This document shows, piece after piece, positions 37,694 to 46,700 of a DNA stretch of 64,000 nucleotides (position 1 is its first letter; each line of letters starts with the position of its first letter). A program made the translations under genes and the position numbers. This stretch comes from Komagataella phaffii GS115. Its lineage: Eukaryota > Ascomycota > Pichiomycetes > Pichiales > Pichiaceae. The notes beneath the pieces were generated by a model. It had not been told where the DNA came from. It ran no database searches and was given only the letters and a program-made list of their open reading frames with translations. The stretch covers positions 2,356,001 through 2,420,000 of the forward strand of contig NC_012963.1 in the NCBI RefSeq assembly GCF_000027005.1. Reading direction: 5' to 3'.

Positions 37694-39805
37694 ATGTTCA
37701 AAATTGAATCGATCAAAAGTCAGTCGCCGCAGGTGGCCATTGACAAGGAGAGAAAAGCTACCAAGTTTGATATCAACAAGATGTTTGAATTTTTGGAGAG
37801 TGGCAAGGATGAAGCTGCTCTCACAAAGTCTCTGATGCAACAAATCGAAAGAGACACCATCTTGAAAACTAATGCCAGTTATTACGACTTGACGAAAGAC
37901 CAGCACAGAGAGCTCACAGCTCAGAAGATCGCCAGATTGGCTACTTATATTGAAAAGGATGCCCCATTCTTTGAGAACTTCCAAAAGAGACTGAATCTCA
38001 TTGCTATTGTTGATCCACAACTAGGTACGAGAGTTGGGGTCCATCTTGGATTGTTTCTGAGTGCAATTAGAGGCAACGGTACGGAGGAACAGTTCAAGTA
38101 TTGGGCTTTCGAACGTGGTGCCGCCTACTTGAAGGATGTGTATGGCTGTTTCGGTATGACTGAATTAGCCCACGGGTCAAATGTGGCGGGTCTGGAAACC
38201 ACAGCTACATTTGATCAAAAGACTAAAGAGTTTGAAATCAACACCCCTCATTTGGGTGCCACCAAATGGTGGATTGGAGGAGCTGCCCATTCTGCAAATC
38301 ACTGTGTGGTGTATGCCAGGTTAATTGTCAGTGGTAAGGATTACGGAGTGAAAACTTTTGTTGTCCCCATCAGAGACAGAAATCATAACTTACATTCCGG
38401 TGTGGCTATTGGTGACATTGGCGCTAAGATGGGCAGAGATGGTATTGACAACGGTTGGATTCAATTTACCAACGTCCGAATCCCGATGAACTACATGCTG
38501 TCCAAGTTTACTAAAGTGGACTCAGAGACAGGAGATGTAGAGGTTCCACCTTTGGAGCAGCTAGCGTACGGAGCTTTGCTGGGTGGAAGAGTTACAATGG
38601 TTACCGATTCTTTTAGAATGGCACAGCGTTTCATCACCATTGCTCTAAGATATTCCGTTGGAAGACGACAGTTTGGCGCCAAAAATTCCTCAGAGGAACT
38701 CAAATTGATTGACTACCCATTGCACCAGCGTCGTCTTCTTCCTTACTTGGCCCTGACCTATGCTCTGTCAATAAGTTCTTTTGATTTGTCCCAAACTTAT
38801 GACTCCGTTTTGAGTAATCTAGATGCCGCCGGAAAGTCCCAAGATTTTTCTAAGTTGGGCCAAGCGATTGCCGGACTTAAGAACCTTTTCTGTGCTTCTG
38901 CTTCTCTGAAATCTACTGCGACCTGGTATGTTGCCCAGCTGATTGACGAGTGTAGACAGGCATGTGGTGGACATGGATATTCCTCGTATTCCGGGTTTGG
39001 TAAAGCATATAATGATTGGGTTGTTCAATGTACCTGGGAGGGAGATAACAACATCCTTGCAAGTAATGCCGGTAGGATTATTGTGCAATCTATTATCAAG
39101 TTGCAAGAAAAGGAAAAGAAGATAAAGGGTGACTTGTCATACTTGAATGGAATCAGCAATATCGACAAGGAAGCTATTCTGCTTCCTAACAAACAAAGTA
39201 TGACCAACTTGTCCAAGTTGATTAATGCCTATCAGGGTACCATTATCCGTCTAGGTGTACGTTGTGCCGAATCCATCGGAAGCAAAAAGTCCACATGGGA
39301 TGACATAGCAGCTCAACGAGTAGTCCTTTCCAAATTGAATGCTGTTTTATATATGCTGCAACATTTGGTTTTGAAAATTAAACAACTTGGAGACGAGGAA
39401 GCTCACAAACAATACCTTGTTCAAATTGCAGCTTTGTTTGCAACCTCACAGATAGAAATGAATTTTGCATCTTATTTCTTACAATTCAAGGCCATCGATT
39501 CGTTGGAACCTGTTGCTGATGTTGTGTCTGAACTGTGCTTATCAGTGCGGGACCAAGTCATTGGATTGACTGACTCTTTCCAATTTTCGGACTACTTTAT
39601 CAACTCTGCATTGGGATCACATTCTGGAGACATTTACAATACCTACTTTGACACTGTTAACAATCTGAACAATCCGCAAGTCAGGGACGGAAAGGCGGCA
39701 TACTCCGAGGCACTTGAAGCCATGCTACGTAGGGACCCACTAGAAGTGCGGGAATGCTTTGAGAAGAGTGACAAAGTATTGAAGAAGTTGGCTCCTAAGA
39801 TTTAG
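37694..39805 (+). CDS. POX1: Peroxisomal acyl-CoA oxidase
   Basis: The 703-aa flavoprotein catalyses the first step of peroxisomal beta-oxidation, passing electrons from acyl-CoA to oxygen and producing H2O2. FAD-binding segments are YGCFGMTELAHGSNVAGLETTATFD and KWWIGGAAHSANHCVVYARL; the catalytic glutamate is E449 in CTWEGDNN, preceded by ECRQACGGHGYSSYSG. The C-terminus is KKLAPKI and lacks a canonical SKL-type PTS1, as in several yeast acyl-CoA oxidases that enter by another contact with Pex5 or an internal signal. Length (703) is within the usual 690-750. Only one Pox gene is seen here. ESF2 follows after 151 bp. Confidence 0.96.
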   Translation: MFKIESIKSQSPQVAIDKERKATKFDINKMFEFLESGKDEAALTKSLMQQIERDTILKTNASYYDLTKDQHRELTAQKIARLATYIEKDAPFFENFQKRLNLIAIVDPQLGTRVGVHLGLFLSAIRGNGTEEQFKYWAFERGAAYLKDVYGCFGMTELAHGSNVAGLETTATFDQKTKEFEINTPHLGATKWWIGGAAHSANHCVVYARLIVSGKDYGVKTFVVPIRDRNHNLHSGVAIGDIGAKMGRDGIDNGWIQFTNVRIPMNYMLSKFTKVDSETGDVEVPPLEQLAYGALLGGRVTMVTDSFRMAQRFITIALRYSVGRRQFGAKNSSEELKLIDYPLHQRRLLPYLALTYALSISSFDLSQTYDSVLSNLDAAGKSQDFSKLGQAIAGLKNLFCASASLKSTATWYVAQLIDECRQACGGHGYSSYSGFGKAYNDWVVQCTWEGDNNILASNAGRIIVQSIIKLQEKEKKIKGDLSYLNGISNIDKEAILLPNKQSMTNLSKLINAYQGTIIRLGVRCAESIGSKKSTWDDIAAQRVVLSKLNAVLYMLQHLVLKIKQLGDEEAHKQYLVQIAALFATSQIEMNFASYFLQFKAIDSLEPVADVVSELCLSVRDQVIGLTDSFQFSDYFINSALGSHSGDIYNTYFDTVNNLNNPQVRDGKAAYSEALEAMLRRDPLEVRECFEKSDKVLKKLAPKI

Positions 39806-39956
39806 GGTGTATTGATTACGTAGTAATGCTATCACAAAGTATCTTGACACTTGGATGTCCGATGGCTGAAGAAGTATTTAATTTATTATTTTTCGCGTGC
39901 TCATCTTGAGAAGAAAAAAAAGATACTAGAACTTTTAACCTGTACGGAGAATAGCT

Positions 39957-40913
39957 ATGAGTAAAGCGGCCTCAACCTCGTTTTTAGATCTTTCCTCTGA
40001 AGACGAAGACGTAGAATCACATGTTATATCGGATGAAGAAGACTTGGATCTGCAGAGCAAAAATAAGTCACTGAAAAGAGGATTTGACGCATTTAGCGAG
40101 GACGATGAGGACGAGGACCATGACGAAGACAAAGGACAAGACGACCACAAAGATGGCAAAATTGCCACTGAACACAAAGAAGGGGACGATGACAAAGAAA
40201 GTTTTTTGAGTGAGGATTTAAATAACTTGACAAAGGAATCCAAGATTGTTAAATCCAAGCGTAACAAGAAGCTGACCCCAGAACAATTAGCCAAGCAGCA
40301 GAAGAAATTGAAGAAAACAGGTGTCGTTTATCTGTCTTCACTTCCGCCTTATATGAAACCTACAAAGATGAGACAGATATTGTCCAGATTTGGTGAAGTT
40401 GACAGATTGTACCTGAAGCCAGAAGACATACTGACCCAGAATAAAAGAGTCAGATTCGGAGGAAATAAGAAGAGAATGTACACAGAGGGATGGGCAGAGT
40501 ATTTGAACAAAAAGGATGCAAAATTGGCCGCCGAGACGCTGAATGCAAATAGTCTAGGTGGGAAGAAAGGTACTTTTTATTACGACGATATCATAAACAT
40601 AAAATATTTGAGTGGATTCAAATGGCACGACCTCACGGAACAGATCGCTAAGGAGAACGAGAGAAGAGAAGCTAAATTGAGACAAGAGTTAACGCAGGAG
40701 AACAAACTTAGTAAAGTGTTTATTAGCAATGTGGAAAAATCTAGAAATATAGAAAGGAAAAGGGAGAAATACGGGCCAAGCAAGAAAGATGAAGAGCTAC
40801 GAAGAAGCTTCCATCAAAGAGACGTTGCTTCCAGAAGAGCAGATGCGCCGGCTGAAATCAAAAAGCAAAAGAAAAGTGAAAAATTGGAGGGTGTTTTGTC
40901 CAAAGTGTTCTAG
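39957..40913 (+). CDS. ESF2: Small-subunit processome factor Esf2
   Basis: This 318-aa nucleolar protein of the Esf2/ABT1 family has an acidic N-terminus (about 1-90), then an RRM-like domain (about 120-225) with TGVVYLSSLPPYMKPTKMRQILSRFGEVDRLYL, RMYTEGWAEYLNKKDAK and YYDDIINIKYLSGFKW, and a basic coiled-coil tail. Esf2 binds the U3 region of the SSU processome and stimulates the helicase Dbp8 in early 18S rRNA processing. Length and domain order agree with the 316-aa yeast protein. It converges on the neighbouring gene with 58 bp between stops. Confidence 0.95.
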   Translation: MSKAASTSFLDLSSEDEDVESHVISDEEDLDLQSKNKSLKRGFDAFSEDDEDEDHDEDKGQDDHKDGKIATEHKEGDDDKESFLSEDLNNLTKESKIVKSKRNKKLTPEQLAKQQKKLKKTGVVYLSSLPPYMKPTKMRQILSRFGEVDRLYLKPEDILTQNKRVRFGGNKKRMYTEGWAEYLNKKDAKLAAETLNANSLGGKKGTFYYDDIINIKYLSGFKWHDLTEQIAKENERREAKLRQELTQENKLSKVFISNVEKSRNIERKREKYGPSKKDEELRRSFHQRDVASRRADAPAEIKKQKKSEKLEGVLSKVF

Positions 40914-40971
40914 CTCGTGCAAACCAGAAAATATTAATGCATTTATTCTATCATACTATATTACAAGAACT

Positions 40972-43284
40972 CTACTGTTTATCTTTCAGGGTCGTTACGT
41001 CTTTGTCTTGAGTAGAGTCAGTTTTGGGTTTTTGTGATGGATAGACCTGCAAACACCAGTCGTGAAGCATTTGCAATCCTCTATCCAGCGATATAAAATA
41101 TTTCTTTTTGTCTTTGTTGAGTCTTTTTTTGCAATGGGAGTTGAACTGATCCCATTTAGCCTTGAACTTGGCCTTGGAATCCTCGTCTGGGAATCTTAGA
41201 AATGGCAGAAACTTTGTCCAGTAATGAAGTCTATTGATGAAGACTGGACGTAAGAGAATGGGGTCGGTTTGTAACGTATCTATGATTTGATTAATTTTGA
41301 CCAGGTCATTTTGGAAAAAATAGCAATCCATTAGGGAGATGTAGTTGTACAATTTCACAAACGAGTTGCCGGATTCCTCTTCTAGCGAGAGGCATTCATT
41401 GACAAATGGTTCAGTCATGGAGAATAACCGGAACTTGACAGACAGAAATGCAAGATAGGCGTAGTCTTGCCCTTTTAACTTGGAACGATATACGTCAACA
41501 AATTCATCTACTTTGGTGGCGGCTCTGGATTCAAATATTCTGCTATTCGGTGTTGCCTTTAATAGTCTTTCTAACTGATAATTTAGCAGCTTGATGAGCA
41601 TTGAACTTGAAAGATCAATCGAGTTTTTATTGACATGTGATAAGAGCAGCTGAATGTTGCCAGATTGTTCTAGTCTCTTTATGTCTTCCAATGTGTAAGT
41701 TTCCATGAAAGATTGATGTGTGAAAAATGTTGAACGAATGATGGTAGCAAGCTCTTTGAAGAGCTGTTGTTCTGTATCTTTAAACCACTCCTTGTCGTCG
41801 AGGTCAATGCACTTGGAACGAATAAGGTGGAGCATTTGCTGGTGCGATGTACCTGTTGGGTAATGGTCTCTCAAACTTTTCAATAAAGCAGAAACTCTGT
41901 ATGACGTACTCTTGTATCGATAAGGATACTTGTGCAAGAATGCCCGCCAAAACAGAAAGATATAATAGTTGTCAAAGGGTATGTTGTTGCTCTTAAGATA
42001 CTTGATTTGAGACATGATACTCGATGTAGAACCTTGATCACTGTATAATTTAGTAATGTACATTTCATTTGAATATTTCACTTTGTCTTGATAATCTTTG
42101 AAGAGCTCATTATTGATGTGAATTATGTCTCTTTTCTTGCACTTCAGTTCGACCATGGTTTTTATGACTCTTTTCTGAAAACTGATTATCAGAGAGTCTT
42201 TGTCCTCAGTCTGGGGTAAGTTTTGAAACTCTGCAAGATATGCCGCAACTTTATTCTGGAATTTGGACTTGATTTCAAAGTATGTAGCGTTAGATTTCCG
42301 TGTCTCTCTGATAAATATGTTGGATCTGAACTGAACATGGTCAAAAATTTGTCTCTCCTTTAAGAGTCGAGAATAGTTGAGAATTTCAGCTTGATTTCCT
42401 TCTCTGCAAAGGGCAGAATATATCATGGAATACGTTTTGATAGTTATTGGCAAGTTATGGGTGTTCCATAGGCCAAATGCAAAAAGGATGGAATGAATGG
42501 GAGTTTTATAATGGATCAACTGTGATATGTAGTATTCTAGCGATTGCGCAATACCTTTGTTAGAATTGGTAGTTAAATTGTTTTGGACAAATTGATAAAA
42601 AATCTGTTTAACTAGGGGATAATTATCCAATGACAGATAGACATGTACAAGCATATTAAGTATGGGGTTCAAATCATTAATGCGTTTCAAATATTTTGAA
42701 GCGACTTCATCGAACATGCTAAATTTGTTCACCCTGTAGCATAAATACAAGATGACAATGAGATCTTTGTTCTTGATGGAAAATGCGTCCAATGGGAATA
42801 ATCTATAATGCCACCTGAAGACGTTATAGGCAGGCTTCAACAGTCCAAGGTCGTAGAGATACTTGATTAACGGGATTACCTCTTCAGTTGGTATTATCAT
42901 TTTGTTCTTCTTGAATTTCTCCAGTAGCATTTCGGCGTAATATCCGTAATTTTCTTCCACATCTCGATAAAGTCTTCTCAAGAGCTCTCGACTGTAGGTG
43001 TAATCTGGTGTGGCAATGGATCTAGCGGTGTTTTTCGACTTGAGTGATTTATTTACAGCGTTGGGTTTCAATTTAAGCAACTCTTTTGGAACTTGGATCT
43101 CATGCACCAGCAAAGACGGTAGATCCTGCTGAAACCATTTTATCTCTGATGGTTCATTAGTGGATCCACTGTAGAACTTCAGAGGCCTGTGATTGGTGTT
43201 TGGAGGTATATATACATGGTTCAGTCTTGACAATCGAGATCGGCCACATCGTAAGGTGGGTATCCTTTCAATTAAGTAGATCAT
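40972..43284 (-). CDS. Probable mitochondrial protein, helical-repeat (PPR-like), unassigned
   Basis: From the first ATG at 43284 the protein has 770 aa; the frame extends 33 nt further to a TTG. The N-terminus (MIYLIERIPTLRCGRSRLSRL...) is basic, hydroxylated and free of acidic residues apart from one Glu, like a mitochondrial presequence. The body is almost entirely helical with degenerate 35-residue-like units, for example VIPLIKYLYDLGLLKPAYNVFRWHY and TIKTYSMIYSALCREGNQAEIL, suggesting a pentatricopeptide-type organelle RNA factor such as Rmd9, Cbp1 or Aep relatives. I cannot choose among them. ESP1 is divergent across 472 bp, and a 20-bp palindrome lies about 90 bp upstream of the start. 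Confidence 0.7.
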   Translation of the reverse strand: MIYLIERIPTLRCGRSRLSRLNHVYIPPNTNHRPLKFYSGSTNEPSEIKWFQQDLPSLLVHEIQVPKELLKLKPNAVNKSLKSKNTARSIATPDYTYSRELLRRLYRDVEENYGYYAEMLLEKFKKNKMIIPTEEVIPLIKYLYDLGLLKPAYNVFRWHYRLFPLDAFSIKNKDLIVILYLCYRVNKFSMFDEVASKYLKRINDLNPILNMLVHVYLSLDNYPLVKQIFYQFVQNNLTTNSNKGIAQSLEYYISQLIHYKTPIHSILFAFGLWNTHNLPITIKTYSMIYSALCREGNQAEILNYSRLLKERQIFDHVQFRSNIFIRETRKSNATYFEIKSKFQNKVAAYLAEFQNLPQTEDKDSLIISFQKRVIKTMVELKCKKRDIIHINNELFKDYQDKVKYSNEMYITKLYSDQGSTSSIMSQIKYLKSNNIPFDNYYIFLFWRAFLHKYPYRYKSTSYRVSALLKSLRDHYPTGTSHQQMLHLIRSKCIDLDDKEWFKDTEQQLFKELATIIRSTFFTHQSFMETYTLEDIKRLEQSGNIQLLLSHVNKNSIDLSSSMLIKLLNYQLERLLKATPNSRIFESRAATKVDEFVDVYRSKLKGQDYAYLAFLSVKFRLFSMTEPFVNECLSLEEESGNSFVKLYNYISLMDCYFFQNDLVKINQIIDTLQTDPILLRPVFINRLHYWTKFLPFLRFPDEDSKAKFKAKWDQFNSHCKKRLNKDKKKYFISLDRGLQMLHDWCLQVYPSQKPKTDSTQDKDVTTLKDKQ

Positions 43285-43376
43285 GCTGACATTGATGGCT
43301 TTCTCTGGTACTTTCAATGAGAAAAGTAAAACTGACCATTTTGTTTTTTTCAGTTGATAGATGTTGGATGCGCGGA

Positions 43377-43396
43377 GATTATGTAATTACATAATC
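43377..43396. repeat. Perfect 20-bp palindrome (half-site GATTATGTAA)
   Basis: GATTATGTAA is followed directly by TTACATAATC. It contains overlapping TTATGTAA and TTACATAA octamers, the type of site bound by Yap-like bZIP dimers. It lies 93-112 bp upstream of the ATG at 43284. Confidence 0.85.
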
Positions 43397-43571
43397 ATTG
43401 TGATGTTCGATGGCGGTCCTAAGCACATAGATTGTTACACTGTTATTGTCGCATTTATGCATCTGAAAATTTCATCTTCATCCTGGCCAACTAAACACCA
43501 GATAACCGGAAGATAAATGCATCAGTATCACGCTTCAATAACTACTCATGGACTCCTAACAGCATTTTATA

Positions 43572-43582
43572 CCCCCCCCCCC
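43572..43582. repeat. C11 homopolymer
   Basis: Eleven consecutive C on the plus strand, about 175 bp upstream of ESP1. Long G/C runs are rare in yeast DNA and prone to slippage and sequencing error. Confidence 0.9.
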
Positions 43583-43699
43583 TTGGCCTAGCCACCGTCA
43601 ATGTGTTTCATTGTCTTTCCCCACTGGCTTATTGTATGGTCGTGTCCCCACCGTTCAAAGATTTGTACCTAATGTAAACAAACAAACAATCAACCTCCT

Positions 43700-43744
43700 A
43701 TGCACCCATATCTGTAAATGACATTTGCTCTACGAAGTCTCTAA
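43700..43744 (+). other. Two back-to-back uORFs before ESP1 (5 and 8 codons)
   Basis: ATG at 43700 opens five codons closed by TAA at 43715-43717; the next base begins a second ATG (43718), closed by TAA at 43742-43744, 12 nt before the ESP1 start. They act only if transcription starts left of 43700. Confidence 0.4.
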
Positions 43745-43756
43745 CACAGCTGAACA

Positions 43757-46700
43757 ATGAACCGAGTCAATGATCATATAAAACTGCTTGAATCATATAA
43801 AAGAAATGAGCCAACGATTTTGGCTGACAGAACGAACACCGCTGGACCGTTGTATCCCTCCTTGAATCTCAAATCTCACACGGTCACTCCCTTTGGCCTG
43901 GCGTCAATGCTGGTTCTGAAAATGCCCTTAGACATTTCTAGGAGTCCCTCAGAAGTTCAAATGTATGAACTGGCTTTTGAAGTTTTGCATAATGAAATTG
44001 GCCGCTTGAAACGGTGCGAAGTTCAACAGGTTTTCAAGACAAGATTGATGTTTGCGGTCAAACTGATGGATAATGATCAGTTTGAAACGTGCTACCTTCA
44101 GCTGACAAAAACTTTCGTTGAAATGAATAGAATGCTAAACGTGACGTTGAACGATAGTGAAACTCCAAGTATACATCAAATGATCCAGTCAATTCCATAC
44201 ACCAAAGAACCAGCAGCGTTCAATGGTATCATTGCATCCTTCCATACCGTCCTTCTACAGTACCTTTTCAAAGAGACGAAAGTGCTTACAACCCCTGACC
44301 AACTGGTTGAATCCATGCGTCCAAACTCCAACTTCTGGCAATGGTTTCATTCCTTAGATAGTGACAGCCAAACCAAGAGATCCCCCACTTTGATCAAGTT
44401 ATTTCTTTCTTACACCCAATACCCAACTAATGTTTCCGTTCCTGTAGGCTCACAAATTTGCTGTTTACTAATTACGCTCATGTTTAGCAAGTTCACGAAT
44501 AGTGTCCCATTGGAACTCATCCTAGATAATCTACATTCAACCATAGACCGATTGATCTCTGGAAATCGATTGGAGCCAATAAAGAAACAATGTCTACCAT
44601 TTCTGGAAACGCCACAAGAACTTCTATTGGATCACCCCAAGTTTCAGTCAGTACTATCAGTCTTTGGGAGGCCGGCTAGACTTGATCTTGATCAGCTTAC
44701 GAGTCAAGATTCTATTCAGCATTTTAACACTTTAATTAATAATTTGATATTATCAAGCAAAGAGGACGATGCAACACGAGATTTTTCACAATTGGAATCC
44801 ATCTTGAGAAACTCAAATCTCTTCTCTAGCACAAGCATTCAGAACGATTCGTTCATCAAACATATTTACAAACTGGTTTCATTTATTATCTATTCTGATA
44901 ATGCTAAATATTACGAATACCTGCCCGTCATACTGAAGCAATTCAAAGCTAATGATTCTCTTTCACTGACAACCGTGGTTGTAGAGATTCTAGATTTGAT
45001 AGTGCGATTTACAAAGAGTTTGGATTCCAAAATGCATCATGAATTACTGTACACTCTTTTAACAGATGTTTTCAAACTTTTTTACAAGAAGCTTCCAGAT
45101 AATCTAAATGAGAAGTTTCTCAACCGCATCCAGGATATCTCAAATATTTTTTTTCAAACCGGGATAAATGTATTCGAACTAAGTTTCAAAGCTAGCTTAA
45201 AACACTGGATGTCATCTATTGAACTGGAATATGTTATTCTAGTTCAACATGAAACTGCTCAGCAAAATCCGCTGTCAAGATTTGAGTCTCTCAAATTGAA
45301 AAATGACAGAATTGTTCATAAATTGATAAACAACCTTTCTTTTCTTGAAGCACAGGAGTTTTTGTCCAACAGCTTCAAAATTTACAATGATAACATTTTG
45401 AAATCATCCCCCAAGTTATCATTTTTCCAGAAAGAAAAGATGTTTGCCAAAACATTAGACATTTCATTAAAACTGCTGGCGAAACTGATAATCAAATCTT
45501 CAAAGCTAGACCTTGTTCTTCTTTCTGGAGGAAGCTCTCAGTTAATGACTCTCATAGTGGGTAATCTGTTCAATATTTTAGCTTCTACCTCATTGGTCAG
45601 AAAGAATGAAATAATTGGTTATTTAGTTGAGACCTATCTTTTATCGAATACAGATACGGGTTTAGCCATATATGTTGCTTTTCAGTACTTCAAGATCGCC
45701 GGTATAGACATACAGCTTTTCAAACTGAAGCCTAATGTTACAGTCGACAAAAAAAGCTGTTTAGCGGACTACAGTCATCTTTTCATCTCCTTCGGTCTTC
45801 TCATTGTTTGCTTGCAAAATCGTCAAGTTAATCAATCACTAATAACCAAATCTTTTGATTCTCTGTTATACTGGTTTCAAAAGAAGAGCTTGTTTGTAAT
45901 TGAGAATTACGAAGACGACGAATCATTATTAAGTTTGGAGTTTGAGATTCTTTCCTGTTATGTCAGTTACGCTTCTTATCATGGTCTTTTTGCATATTCC
46001 TCAACTTTGATCAATACATATAAATCTGAGAGAATCTTTTTATTGTCAAGCTACCAAAAAAGTTTCCTTGATGGAAAATTGTTTGACCTGGCATTGGAAT
46101 TAAAGTCTTTAGAGAAAGCTAATGCCTTGTTGATTTCAAACAAGAAACAAGCAGAAAGTTTGACATCCAATCTTACGGGAGTCGATTTTCTAGAGTCACT
46201 AGAGTGGAAACTTAAGGAGTATCGCTATTTAATTAATGCTGGCCAAACCCAAGAAGCAGAGACAAGGTTTTTTTACTTAATTGAACTTTTTTCTCATAAT
46301 GAGCACTTGCAACTTTCCAGTAAATCAATGACGAGAGTGAAACTAGTTCAAATATTGATTCTTCAATCAGAATTATTGTGGTTATCTTCAGTTCTATTTA
46401 CTCACAGCATACCTCACCAAAGCTACAAGCTTGGACGAATGTCGTTGAAGATACTTCAAAGTTTAGTTAAAAAGTTTCTTCCGAATCTATCTAACTTTAC
46501 GGTGCATGAATTTAACAATTTCAAATGGCAAGTATCTCGCTTAACGATGAAAGTTCTAGAGCAGCTGATCAATCTTTTTGCATGCTGGAGTTTGACAAAA
46601 CAAGTCGAATTTTATTTGAACGAATTCAATAAATTCTTAGAATCACACAACTTTCCTGTTGTCTTCTGTTACGCATCATATTTTATGGCCGAAGCATCAC

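Larger units (their letters stand above)
43285..43756. promoter_or_regulatory. Divergent promoter of the mitochondrial protein gene and ESP1
   Basis: The 472-bp spacer contains a perfect 20-bp palindrome (43377-43396), a run of 11 C (43572-43582) and two adjacent short uORFs (43700-43717 and 43718-43744) just before the ESP1 ATG. No protein-size frame is present. Confidence 0.5.
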
